Positions 1 to 6,737 are shown, numbered from the stretch's first letter. The stretch: DNA of 9,068 nucleotides from DATKIY01 sp035543875 (GCA_035543875.1 DATKIY010000147.1:1-9068), one strand, 5' to 3'. A program made the numbers and translations. Notes: a model not told the origin generated them from the sequence alone.

Positions 1-1580
1 TTCTTCTGCAGCGCGATCGGAAGACCCGCGATGGTGTCTCCACCTGGCCGACTGAGCTTGGCCGTGAAGGTCACCTGCTCCCCCTTGTTGACCTGAGTGT
101 CATCCGCCTTGATCTTGGCGGTGTTCTTGGCCAGCGAGACGCGGGCTACCTTTGAGGCCAGTGTGTTGGTCGCGGTGCCGATGGCCCCAGTGACCCACAC
201 GTCCCACGGCGACGTCGGATCGATGGCGGCGTCCGTGCCACCCGTCCAGTTGGTGGGGTTACCGGGTCCGTTGTACTCACCCGCAGCCTTTGCAAGGAAC
301 AACGCGTTGGTCCACGTCGAGCCGCTCTTGGCGATGACGACGACGTTCGGCCCACTCGCAGCGCCCGCAACGTCGTTGGCGACCACATGGACATTGCCAG
401 CACCATCGATTGCCACTGATGGGCTGAACCAATCGTCGGTGGCGGAGCTGAGCGTCTTCTGCGACGTCAACGTAACGCCGTTTCCGGTGTTCACGCCGAA
501 CAACTTGACGCACGCCAGTCCCGAACAGTCAGTGGCTGCGGCCGCGTAGAGCTTGCCGCTGCGCCAAGCCACACCGTTGAACGTCAGTGGTCCAAGGTCG
601 AGGTCGTCGGCAGCACCTTGGTCGACCAGCGGCGGCGGCAGCAAGGTACCCGTTGGGTACATGACGCTCTTGCTGAACTTGGGCGCCTTCAAGGTCGCGT
701 CGCCGGTGTACGTCGTGACCGTGACGTCGCTCGTGTCGGGCACGGCGACGAACGCGTTGGCCTGCTTGGTTGCATTGACCGCGGGGGCTTGTCCGTCGTA
801 GGTGTTGTTGACGTCAGCAACCCAAGCATCTGGGCCAGTGTTCTTGTACAACTGTTGCTTTGGAATGAACATGATTCGGTTTGCAATCGTGGTGTCTGTT
901 GGATCGTCGGCGACTGCAGTTACAACAACCTTGTTGGAGCTTGTACCAACTCGAACCGTCGATTCGTCGACATCAGGATTTGGATCCGGAATCACGGTCG
1001 CAGTCGTGTCCATGTAGCGCACAGACGCGAACCATTTGGTGGGATCAGACGTCTTAGACACTCGCACCGCCACACCAATGTCGCCGCCGTCGTCGGTAAC
1101 AGCCACGAGGACAAATCGCTTGCCCACCGGGTCGTACGCAACCGTCGGGTCGGACACGCCCACCGACACATCGATGCCGAACAGCTTGTTGAGCGACTTG
1201 TATTTCTTGACGACCTTGCCGGTCGACTTGGTAAACACACTGCCGCCGTTGGCTCCGACTTGGAGCACATCCTTGGGCCCCGTCGCAACGCCGATGCTGT
1301 CAGCGCCGATGTTGTTGCGACCCGCGAAAGACTGCAGGATCTGCACGCCCTTGGACTGGTGGACCTTGGCGTGCAGGTGGGTGCCAGCAGTACGCGCGGT
1401 GCGTACCGCGCGAGCGGCGGAGTCCCCGCCACCGGGTAGGTCAGAACTCGAAATCCTGACGAATACTGGGTCGTCGCCCGACGACGCCCCTGCTGCGAGG
1501 ACAGGTGGCGCGGCCATCAGGCCGGTCAATAGGGCACCGGCAGTCGCCAAGCCAACCAATCGCGTATTACGCGCAGTCAC
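1..1580 (-). CDS. secreted surface protein, propeller-like body with Ig-like domain (C-terminus missing)
   Basis: An uninterrupted reading frame of 526 codons runs from a GTG at 1580 to the window edge, so the C-terminus is missing. The start is fixed by a strong GGAGG ribosome site (plus-strand cctcc at 1587-1591), six bases upstream. Residues 1-30 form a signal peptide: Arg at 4 and 7, a hydrophobic core at 8-22 and an Ala-rich cleavage site near VLAA (27-30). Residues about 90-480 are rich in short beta-strand-like blocks such as DPTVAYD (144-150) and FSPSVAIDGAGNVHV (385-399), as in sialidase/BNR-like propellers. C352 and C357 could form a disulfide. From about 486 an Ig-like repeat begins (VNKGEQVTFTAKLS, then AGLPIALQ), as in the Big_3 type on actinobacterial surfaces. 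Secretion and the Ig-like start are well supported; the propeller fold is inferred and no catalytic function is recognised. Confidence 0.85.
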   Translation of the reverse strand, partial: MTARNTRLVGLATAGALLTGLMAAPPVLAAGASSGDDPVFVRISSSDLPGGGDSAARAVRTARTAGTHLHAKVHQSKGVQILQSFAGRNNIGADSIGVATGPKDVLQVGANGGSVFTKSTGKVVKKYKSLNKLFGIDVSVGVSDPTVAYDPVGKRFVLVAVTDDGGDIGVAVRVSKTSDPTKWFASVRYMDTTATVIPDPNPDVDESTVRVGTSSNKVVVTAVADDPTDTTIANRIMFIPKQQLYKNTGPDAWVADVNNTYDGQAPAVNATKQANAFVAVPDTSDVTVTTYTGDATLKAPKFSKSVMYPTGTLLPPPLVDQGAADDLDLGPLTFNGVAWRSGKLYAAAATDCSGLACVKLFGVNTGNGVTLTSQKTLSSATDDWFSPSVAIDGAGNVHVVANDVAGAASGPNVVVIAKSGSTWTNALFLAKAAGEYNGPGNPTNWTGGTDAAIDPTSPWDVWVTGAIGTATNTLASKVARVSLAKNTAKIKADDTQVNKGEQVTFTAKLSRPGGDTIAGLPIALQK

Positions 1581-1666
1581 GTGAAACCTCCAGGGGGTGA
1601 CGGTCGTCGCGCAGCTGCCCCCGGCAACCACGCAGGGTGAACGCTATTGCGCGAAGCCCCATCAAG

Positions 1667-1682
1667 CCAGCGTCCGCGCTGG
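1667..1682 (-). other. perfect hairpin in the leader of the surface-protein gene
   Basis: CCAGCG and CGCTGG form a perfect 6-bp stem around a four-base loop (1673-1676). If the minus-strand promoter at 1692-1706 is used, this hairpin sits a few bases after the transcript start, in a leader of about 110 nt. Flanking CCCC and GGGG on the minus strand could lengthen or compete with the stem. A 5' stabilising hairpin is one reading. I recognise no riboswitch class here. Confidence 0.35.
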
Positions 1683-1691
1683 GGGACTGTT

Positions 1692-1706
1692 TGGATATCG
1701 TATCCA
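1692..1706 (-). promoter_or_regulatory. candidate operator dyad over a -10 box, divergent region
   Basis: The 15-mer TGGATA-TCG-TATCCA is a perfect inverted repeat. Read on the minus strand it contains TACGAT (plus 1697-1702), a fair TANNNT -10 box for the secreted-protein gene that starts at 1580. No good -35 is visible upstream of it. A perfect dyad over a -10 is the usual geometry of a repressor site. The divergent Fe-S reductase gene could share control. Both roles are inference. Confidence 0.4.
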
Positions 1707-1836
1707 GAGAGGAAAAGACTGACCTGACCGCACACTGAACGATTCTGGCCGTGTCGTTCTCGCTAGGCTGCCGCATCCGCGCCGAGACGCTCACCACGCT
1801 CGGACATCTTGCGGTCCATCTCCTGGGAGGTAGGTC

Positions 1837-4020
1837 GTGCGCCCAGCGCTCGCCGTTGGTCTGCTCCTGACGTTGCTTGCGTTCGCCATCGCAGGGCGAC
1901 GAGTCTTCATGCTGTTTCGGCTCTTTCGCGCTGGTCAGCCGCGTCCCAAGGGAACATTCCCCGACCCCCGAGCCGTCGCCCAAGCCGAAGCCGTCGAGGT
2001 TTTAGGACAGCGCAAGCTGCTCAAGTGGACGATCCCAGGCCTGGCCCATGCATTTGCCTTCTGGGGATTCCTGGTCCTCGGCCTCACCATCCTTGAGGCC
2101 TACGGCGCCCTGTTCGACCCCAACTTCTCGATCCCAGTCATCGACCAGTGGTCCTGGGTAGCTTTTGTCGAGGACTTCTTCGGCGTCATGGTGTTGGCGG
2201 CCCTCGCGGTGTTCACGATCATCCGGATTCGGCAGAACCCGCACCGCAAGGGCCGGATTTCACGGTTCTACGGCTCACACACCGGCGCCGCGTGGTTAGT
2301 CCTGTTCATGATCTTCAACGTGATCTGGACGCTGTTCCTGTACCGCGGTGCGCAGATCAACACAGGGAACTTTCCCTACCCGGGCGGAGCGTTCGCGTCA
2401 GAGATTGTCGCGGGTTGGCTCGAGCCGCTCGGCGAGGTCGCCAACGAACGGATCGAGACGGTCGCGATTCTGCTCCAGATCGGCGTGATCCTTGGCTTCC
2501 TCGTGCTGGTGGTCTACAGCAAGCACCTTCACATCGGTTTGGCCCCACTCAACGTCGCTTTCTCGCGTCGGCCCAATGGGCTCGGCCCGATGTTGCCGAT
2601 GTACTCCGAAGGAAAGCCGATCGACTTCGAAGACCCGGGCGAAGACGACATTTTTGGCCGCGGCAAAGTCGAAGACTTCACGTGGAAAGGGTTGCTCGAC
2701 TTCGCGACCTGCACCGAATGTGGCCGTTGCCAATCGCAGTGTCCAGCGTGGAACACCGAAAAGCCGTTGTCACCCAAGTTGCTCATCATGGCGTTGCGCG
2801 ATCACGCATTCGAGAAGGCGCCGTACCTCATCGCGCAGAACAACCCGAGCTACCTAGCGTCGCAGGGCGGTGAACACCCAGCGGTGCCCGTTGAGCTGTC
2901 CGACTTCTCAGAAGCTGTGCAACACGAAGCCGAACGACCACTCGTGGGTACTACGGAGTTTGACGACGCCGGCCACGCCATCGGCGGCGGCGTCATCGAC
3001 CCTGACATCTTGTGGTCGTGCACGACGTGTGGCGCGTGTGTCGAGCAGTGCCCCGTCGACATCGAACACGTCGACCACATCACCGACATGCGGCGTTACC
3101 AGGTCCTCATCGAGTCGGAGTTCCCCGCTGAGCTCGGTGGACTGTTCAAGAATCTGGAAAACAAGGGCAATCCGTGGGGAATGAATTCCTCGTCACGTCT
3201 GGACTGGGCAGCCGATCTCCCCTTTGAAGTGCGCGTCGTCGAAGGTCCACTGGACGAAGACGTCGACTACTTGTTCTGGGTCGGTTGTGCAGGTGCGTTT
3301 GAGGACCGGGCAAAGAAGACGACGCAAGCCGTCGCCGAGTTGCTTCATATGGCCGGCGTCTCGTTCGCCGTACTCGGTGAAGGCGAGACCTGCACCGGTG
3401 ACTCCGCGCGCCGATCCGGTAACGAGTTCTTGTTCCAGATGCTCGCGCAACAGAACGTCGAAACGTTGAACGAGATTGGCACGAAGAAAATTGTCGTCAC
3501 ATGCGCACACTGCTTCAACACCCTGAAGAACGAGTACCCGCAAGTTGGCGGACACTACAACGTGGTGCACCATACGCAACTGCTCAACTCGTTGGTGAAG
3601 GACGGCAAACTGACGCCGGTGACACCAGTTGAAGAGCGCGTGACGTATCACGATCCGTGTTACCTCGGTCGACACAACAAGGTCTACAGCCCACCTCGTG
3701 AACTGATCGAGGCCTCAGGCGCCGACTTCAAAGAAATGCCACGCAACTCAGATATGAGTTTTTGTTGTGGTGCCGGTGGTGCACGCATGTGGATGGAAGA
3801 AAAGATTGGCAAGCGCGTCAACCAAGAACGAACCGAAGAAGCGCTCGCAACCGGCTCGCAGACGATTGCGATCGGCTGCCCGTTCTGTCGCGTAATGCTC
3901 AGCGACGGGGTGGCGTCAGCTCAGTCCGATGTCGAGCGCGAAGACCAAGTCCAGGTGATGGACGTCTCCCAACTCCTCCTCAGAGCCGCCAAAGCCGGAG
4001 CCACCCAAACCCCCACCTAA
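1837..4020 (+). CDS. membrane-anchored HdrD-like Fe-S oxidoreductase (Rv0338c-like)
   Basis: A 727-residue electron-transfer protein of the inner membrane. The GTG start at 1837 follows GGGAGG at 1825-1830. About five hydrophobic spans (near 5-20, 65-88, 110-131, 151-170 and 208-228) make a NarI-like anchor; H71 and H230/H232 lie where heme ligands could be. A twin 4Fe-4S ferredoxin module follows: C292-C295-C298-C302-P and C395-C398-C401-C405-P. Two CCG (cysteine-rich) domains end the protein. The second is canonical: C608, 34 residues, C643-C644-G, 36 residues, C681-x2-C684. The first has C484, C519, C556 and C559, but T520 replaces the second Cys of the pair. This order matches heterodisulfide reductase/GlpC-type proteins and mycobacterial Rv0338c (from memory). 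Substrate unknown; electron transfer between a soluble donor and the quinone pool is the likely role. It stands alone, with a hairpin terminator after the TAA. Confidence 0.9.
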   Translation: MRPALAVGLLLTLLAFAIAGRRVFMLFRLFRAGQPRPKGTFPDPRAVAQAEAVEVLGQRKLLKWTIPGLAHAFAFWGFLVLGLTILEAYGALFDPNFSIPVIDQWSWVAFVEDFFGVMVLAALAVFTIIRIRQNPHRKGRISRFYGSHTGAAWLVLFMIFNVIWTLFLYRGAQINTGNFPYPGGAFASEIVAGWLEPLGEVANERIETVAILLQIGVILGFLVLVVYSKHLHIGLAPLNVAFSRRPNGLGPMLPMYSEGKPIDFEDPGEDDIFGRGKVEDFTWKGLLDFATCTECGRCQSQCPAWNTEKPLSPKLLIMALRDHAFEKAPYLIAQNNPSYLASQGGEHPAVPVELSDFSEAVQHEAERPLVGTTEFDDAGHAIGGGVIDPDILWSCTTCGACVEQCPVDIEHVDHITDMRRYQVLIESEFPAELGGLFKNLENKGNPWGMNSSSRLDWAADLPFEVRVVEGPLDEDVDYLFWVGCAGAFEDRAKKTTQAVAELLHMAGVSFAVLGEGETCTGDSARRSGNEFLFQMLAQQNVETLNEIGTKKIVVTCAHCFNTLKNEYPQVGGHYNVVHHTQLLNSLVKDGKLTPVTPVEERVTYHDPCYLGRHNKVYSPPRELIEASGADFKEMPRNSDMSFCCGAGGARMWMEEKIGKRVNQERTEEALATGSQTIAIGCPFCRVMLSDGVASAQSDVEREDQVQVMDVSQLLLRAAKAGATQTPT

Positions 4021-4033
4021 CTCCCCACCTTTA

Positions 4034-4061
4034 GGGGGGAACGTCACGTTCACCCCCTTCT
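4034..4061 (+). terminator. hairpin terminator after the Fe-S reductase gene
   Basis: Starting 14 bases after the TAA, GGGGG at 4034-4038 pairs with CCCCC at 4053-4057, and GAAC at 4039-4042 pairs with GTTC at 4048-4051. This gives nine pairs with one bulged A (4052) and a GTCAC loop. TTCT follows at 4058-4061. It is strong in stem and weak in U-tract, as is common in high-G+C bacteria. Confidence 0.6.
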
Positions 4062-4065
4062 AGCG

Positions 4066-4096
4066 GGGTCAACCCATGACCCATGAACGATCATGG
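4066..4096. repeat. two abutting inverted repeats between convergent genes
   Basis: GGGTCA-(5)-TGACCC occupies 4066-4082 and CCATGA-(4)-TCATGG occupies 4081-4096; both have perfect 6-bp arms and they overlap by two bases. TTTT at 4102-4105 lies just beyond the second on the plus strand. Lying 3' of both the Fe-S gene and dcd, they probably help end transcription from either side. A protein-binding role is possible but nothing indicates it. Confidence 0.45.
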
Positions 4097-4114
4097 CTCC
4101 GTTTTGACGCGGAT

Positions 4115-4702
4115 CTATCGAGTTGGGTCGATCGTCGTGCGGTGGAAGTTCAGGTATGACTTGGACGGCGTCGGCCCACGTTGGCCTTGATACCGGGAGC
4201 CGTACTTAGCCGAGCCGTAAGGGTGCTCCGCTGGCGACGACAACCGGATCAAACACAGTTGTCCGATCTTCATACCCGGCCACAACTTGATAGGCAGTGT
4301 CGCCACGTTGCTCAGCTCCAGCGTCACGTGCCCACTGAACCCTGGGTCAATAAATCCCGCAGTGGAGTGGGTCAGTAGTCCCAGACGACCGAGCGATGAC
4401 TTCCCTTCAAGTCGGCCCGCGACATCGTCCGGCAAAGTCACGACCTCATAGGTCGACGCCAGGGCGAATTCGCCGGGATGCAAGATGAATGGTTCGTCCC
4501 CGTCAGGCTCGACTACGCGCGTCAACTCCGGCTGTTCGATCGATGGGTCGATGTGCGGATAGCGGTGGTTCTCGAACACTCGAAAGAATCGATCAAGGCG
4601 AACGTCGATGCTCGACGGCTGCACCATCTCTGCGTCGAAGGGATCGAGCGCCACCCGCCCCGAGTCGAGCTCAGCGCGGATATCGCGATCAGAAAGAAGC
4701 AC
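4115..4702 (-). CDS. dcd: dCTP deaminase, probably bifunctional dCTP deaminase/dUTPase
   Basis: A 195-residue cytoplasmic enzyme, normally a homotrimer, that deaminates dCTP. Actinobacterial and archaeal bifunctional forms carry dCTP through to dUMP and diphosphate, supplying dUMP for thymidylate synthesis and limiting dUTP. The sequence follows M. tuberculosis Dcd (190 residues) nearly end to end from memory: MLLSDRD at the start, QPSSIDVRLD at 28-37, HPGEFAL at 75-81, GRLEGKSSLGRLG at 97-109, HSTAGFIDPGFSG at 112-124, the catalytic Glu at E129 in HVTLELSN, PGMKIGQLC at 142-150 and YQGQRGPTPS at 171-180. The HSTAGF segment resembles the bifunctional mycobacterial enzyme more than E. coli Dcd (HVTAHR). 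The start is GTG at 4702, placed by homology, because no Shine-Dalgarno sequence precedes it. It converges on the Fe-S gene and diverges from the sigma-factor gene. Confidence 0.95.
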   Translation of the reverse strand: MLLSDRDIRAELDSGRVALDPFDAEMVQPSSIDVRLDRFFRVFENHRYPHIDPSIEQPELTRVVEPDGDEPFILHPGEFALASTYEVVTLPDDVAGRLEGKSSLGRLGLLTHSTAGFIDPGFSGHVTLELSNVATLPIKLWPGMKIGQLCLIRLSSPAEHPYGSAKYGSRYQGQRGPTPSKSYLNFHRTTIDPTR

Positions 4703-4711
4703 GTGCGGAGA

Positions 4712-4717
4712 TTACTA
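4712..4717 (-). promoter_or_regulatory. candidate -10 box for a leaderless dcd transcript
   Basis: On the minus strand TAGTAA ends nine bases before the dcd GTG. The bases between (TCTCCGCAC) hold no GGAG-like ribosome site. A -10 this close, with no Shine-Dalgarno, fits a leaderless or near-leaderless mRNA, common in Actinobacteria. No convincing -35 is visible, so the call rests on position and the -10 match alone. Confidence 0.4.
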
Positions 4718-4792
4718 GGGACCGGTTCCTCCCCATATTTGCGGTCTCGCATCCCCAACCCCACACGACCAGCCTCCTCGCTGATCGCCCTC

Positions 4793-4819
4793 GGAACTGA
4801 TGCCGTTCCAAGTGGCGTT
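4793..4819 (+). promoter_or_regulatory. candidate ECF-type promoter of the sigma-factor operon
   Basis: GGAAC at 4793-4797 and CGTT at 4816-4819 are separated by 18 bases, close to the GGAAC-spacer-GTT pattern of many ECF promoters. The GGAAC is also the left arm of a perfect dyad, GGAAC-(7)-GTTCC (4793-4809). The predicted leader to the sigma-factor ATG at 4920 would be roughly 90 nt. Autoregulation is a common ECF habit but is inferred here. Confidence 0.4.
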
Positions 4820-4856
4820 TGGCGCACCCGACACCATCGCTGCCAAATTTGCGCGA

Positions 4857-4885
4857 TTGACATGCAACCCTTGCAGACCTCATTT
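4857..4885 (+). promoter_or_regulatory. candidate housekeeping promoter of the sigma-factor operon
   Basis: A perfect TTGACA at 4857-4862 is followed, after 17 bases, by TCATTT at 4880-4885, a poor -10. It could supply basal transcription beside the ECF-type promoter upstream. The -35 is exact but the weak -10 keeps confidence low. Confidence 0.3.
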
Positions 4886-4919
4886 CCGTATATGGGTTCG
4901 ACGGTAACGAAGGAGTTGG

Positions 4920-5423
4920 ATGCGCCGAGATCGTGAGTTCGAGACCTTCGTCCTCGCACGAAGCCCGGCTCTCCGCCGCATGGCATATCTCATGTGCGGG
5001 GATTGGCATCTGGCAGAGGACGCACTCCAAGATGCGTTCATCAAGCTGTACGTCGCGTGGCCGAACGTGGCGCGCGACGGTCGCGAAAATGCCTACGTAA
5101 GACAGATCGTGGTACGCACCCTTATAGATCAACATCGAAGGCCCTGGCGAAGAGAACGCGCAACGGCTGACCTTCCCGACAGCGCGGTGGTCAGCACATC
5201 GGGGCACGAATCCAGCTCCCTCAATCAGGCTTTGGCACTACTCCCAGTCCGACAACGCACTGTTTTGGTGCTGCGATTTTGGGAGGACTTGTCCGTTCAA
5301 CAGGTAGCCCATGAACTCGGTGTTGCGGAAGGGACCGTCAAGAGTCAGACGGCTCGTGGCCTTGAGCGCCTTCGGTCGGTAATTGGCGAACAGAATCAGT
5401 TCGAAGGAACCCGAAATGAATAA
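4920..5423 (+). CDS. SigE-family ECF RNA polymerase sigma factor
   Basis: A 167-residue group 4 sigma factor that would direct RNA polymerase to a small regulon. Region 2 spans about residues 8-75, with the family signature SPALRRMAYLMCGDWHLAED (15-34), the core-binding helix LQDAFIKLYVAW (36-47) and a basic end (RRPWRRER, 73-80). Region 4 spans about 100-154 (ALLPVRQRTVLVLRFWEDLS at 106-125), with a recognition helix around VAEGTVKSQTARGLERLR (135-152). The length is normal, with no extra C-terminal domain. The ATG at 4920 has AAGGAG at 4910-4915. The stop overlaps the start of the next gene (ATGAATAA), so the two are almost surely co-translated, typical of a sigma/anti-sigma pair. Family assignment is firm; the target genes and signal are unknown. 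Confidence 0.93.
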   Translation: MRRDREFETFVLARSPALRRMAYLMCGDWHLAEDALQDAFIKLYVAWPNVARDGRENAYVRQIVVRTLIDQHRRPWRRERATADLPDSAVVSTSGHESSSLNQALALLPVRQRTVLVLRFWEDLSVQQVAHELGVAEGTVKSQTARGLERLRSVIGEQNQFEGTRNE

Positions 5424-6561
5424 CACTGCCGTAGCCAATGTCTTCGAGCAAGTTCTAACCGGTGATGAGCCACCGCAAAGCCTGGACGTTGAACAGCTTG
5501 TCCGCGCCGGCAAACGTCGCTATTTTGCGCGTCGCGCCGCGGCGGGATGCGGAGCGCTGACGGTGGTCGTGATCGTGCTCTTAGCCGTGCCCCCGCTCCT
5601 TTCCACGAACTCAGCAACCCCACCGGCGAATCAAGTCACAGACGATCGAAGCGATGTAATCAGGACCTTCGACGGCTACGTCGGCAATGTGAACCTGCAC
5701 GACGAGGACCGTCAATGGGTAGCTCGGACTGAGGCCGTCTGGGGCCAGGGTTTGCAGTCCCGGCTTGAGGAGGACTTTGACGCCGTACGCCTGGTGTCCG
5801 CGCACGTTGACTCATCGACCGCATCGGCTGACCTCGTCGGCACTGTCGGCGGCACCGACTTCCCCCTACACGTAGCTGCTTCGATGCCAAGCGGTTCAGC
5901 GATGAGCGCACTCCGATCTGCGTACGTCGGCTGTCACGCCACCGCAGGCGTGGATTGTTTGGAACAGCGGGGCATCGTAACGGGTGAGCCATACGTCGTA
6001 GCCCTAGAAAAGGTGAGCGACACGGGAGGCGAAAGCGTGCGCTTGGTGGGGGTCGGGTCTGACGGGGTGACGGTGACGTTGACCGCATCAGAAGCCGATG
6101 GCCAAACCGTTCCTATTCATGTAATCCATGGAGAGCTCTATAGCGGGCTGCCAAGCCCGTATGAGGGGCTTGTGGCACCAGATGGATTCGGCGCCGCGTA
6201 CGACAATGCCGAGGACAACCCCCTGTACACCGGTAGCGTCAGTCTGCCCGGCGATCCGTCAACTGAGCCGCTGTATGAGGACTTTCGATTCCACGCGCAT
6301 TGGCATGACGGACAAATTGAGGGCGAGACATCGTGCGGAACGTTTTCTGGTAGCTACGTGCTGAGTGGAACGCAGATATCGGTTTCGATCGATCGCAACA
6401 CCAGCGGTGATGCGTTCAACACCTTGTGCCCGAAGGGGGAGGATGCCGCCGATGCGCTGGAGTCGATCAGGCGAGTAGGAATCGATGTCACCCAGAAAGG
6501 TGACTTCCACTTCCTCGACGCCCAAATGAACCTTGTTGCGGATATGTACCAGCTCGGATGA
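5416..6561 (+). CDS. single-span membrane protein, probable anti-sigma factor with META-like sensor domain
   Basis: A 381-residue protein starting at ATG 5416 with AAGGAA at 5404-5409 and overlapping the sigma-factor stop by eight bases. An in-frame TTG at 5383 exists but lacks this site. Residues 1-40 form a short cytoplasmic part with SLDVEQLVRAGKRRYFARR (22-40), the basic juxtamembrane pattern seen in membrane partners of SigE-family sigma factors. Residues about 41-62 form one transmembrane helix, so about 320 residues face outward. The middle (80-285) is unrecognised and holds C173 and C181. Residues about 287-381 resemble a META/HslJ domain: SCGTFSGSYVLSG (306-318) for the usual GCNxFxGxY, then LCPK (337-340) for the usual ACP, then a helix-strand end. 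C307 and C338 may form a disulfide. The anti-sigma role is inferred from position and topology; the META assignment is by eye. Confidence 0.8.
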   Translation: MNNTAVANVFEQVLTGDEPPQSLDVEQLVRAGKRRYFARRAAAGCGALTVVVIVLLAVPPLLSTNSATPPANQVTDDRSDVIRTFDGYVGNVNLHDEDRQWVARTEAVWGQGLQSRLEEDFDAVRLVSAHVDSSTASADLVGTVGGTDFPLHVAASMPSGSAMSALRSAYVGCHATAGVDCLEQRGIVTGEPYVVALEKVSDTGGESVRLVGVGSDGVTVTLTASEADGQTVPIHVIHGELYSGLPSPYEGLVAPDGFGAAYDNAEDNPLYTGSVSLPGDPSTEPLYEDFRFHAHWHDGQIEGETSCGTFSGSYVLSGTQISVSIDRNTSGDAFNTLCPKGEDAADALESIRRVGIDVTQKGDFHFLDAQMNLVADMYQLG

Positions 6562-6579
6562 GTGCGGAACACCCAGGGA

Positions 6580-6600
6580 AGGCCAGCCTCCACTTGGCCT
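6580..6600 (+). terminator. possible terminator of the sigma/anti-sigma operon
   Basis: AGGCCA at 6580-6585 and TGGCCT at 6595-6600 form a perfect 6-bp stem with a nine-base loop, starting 18 bases after the TGA of the membrane protein. No T-run follows, so termination efficiency is uncertain. The position, just before the tRNA gene, is right. Confidence 0.4.
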
Positions 6601-6626
6601 ACTGCGAAGGGCCGACGCAGGTCAGG

Positions 6627-6632
6627 CATAAT
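6627..6632 (+). promoter_or_regulatory. -10 box of the tRNA-Gly gene
   Basis: CATAAT, one mismatch from TATAAT, lies 27 bases before the tRNA 5' end, a usual distance. The best -35 position (TGCGAA, 6603-6608, 18-base gap) matches poorly. It implies that the tRNA is transcribed independently of the sigma-factor operon. Confidence 0.45.
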
Positions 6633-6659
6633 CTCAGGCGAACGGCTCTGCTGCTGTTC

Positions 6660-6730
6660 GCGGGTGTAGTTCAATGGCAGAACATCAGCTTCCCAAGCTG
6701 ACAGTGCGAGTTCGATTCTCGTCACCCGCT
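6660..6730 (+). tRNA. tRNA-Gly, anticodon CCC
   Basis: All arms fold. The acceptor stem GCGGGTG (6660-6666) pairs with CACCCGC (6723-6729). The D stem is GTTC/GAAC. The anticodon stem TCAGC/GCTGA encloses the loop TTCCCAA, which gives anticodon CCC (reads GGG). The T arm is GCGAG-TTCGATT-CTCGT with one G-U pair. The variable region has four bases. The discriminator T at 6730 suits bacterial tRNA-Gly. The 3' CCA is not encoded (CCC follows), so it must be added after transcription. Confidence 0.95.
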
Positions 6731-6737
6731 CCCCTGC

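Noticed and set aside
618..1439. Long plus-strand frame of 273 codons, with other overlapping plus-strand frames between 97 and 1584
   Set aside because: They are antisense to the minus-strand secreted protein, which has a signal peptide, a strong ribosome site and coherent domains. The plus-strand frames have none of these.
1593..1622. GGGGG/CCCCC pairing across the ribosome site region of the surface-protein gene as an RNA switch
   Set aside because: Only five pairs with a 20-base loop, and the ribosome site itself is left outside the stem. Too weak to call.
2148..2873. Overlapping 241-codon plus-strand frame inside the Fe-S reductase gene
   Set aside because: It is Arg/Pro-rich with no recognisable domain, typical of an alternative frame in G+C-rich coding DNA. 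The main frame has intact metal-binding motifs.
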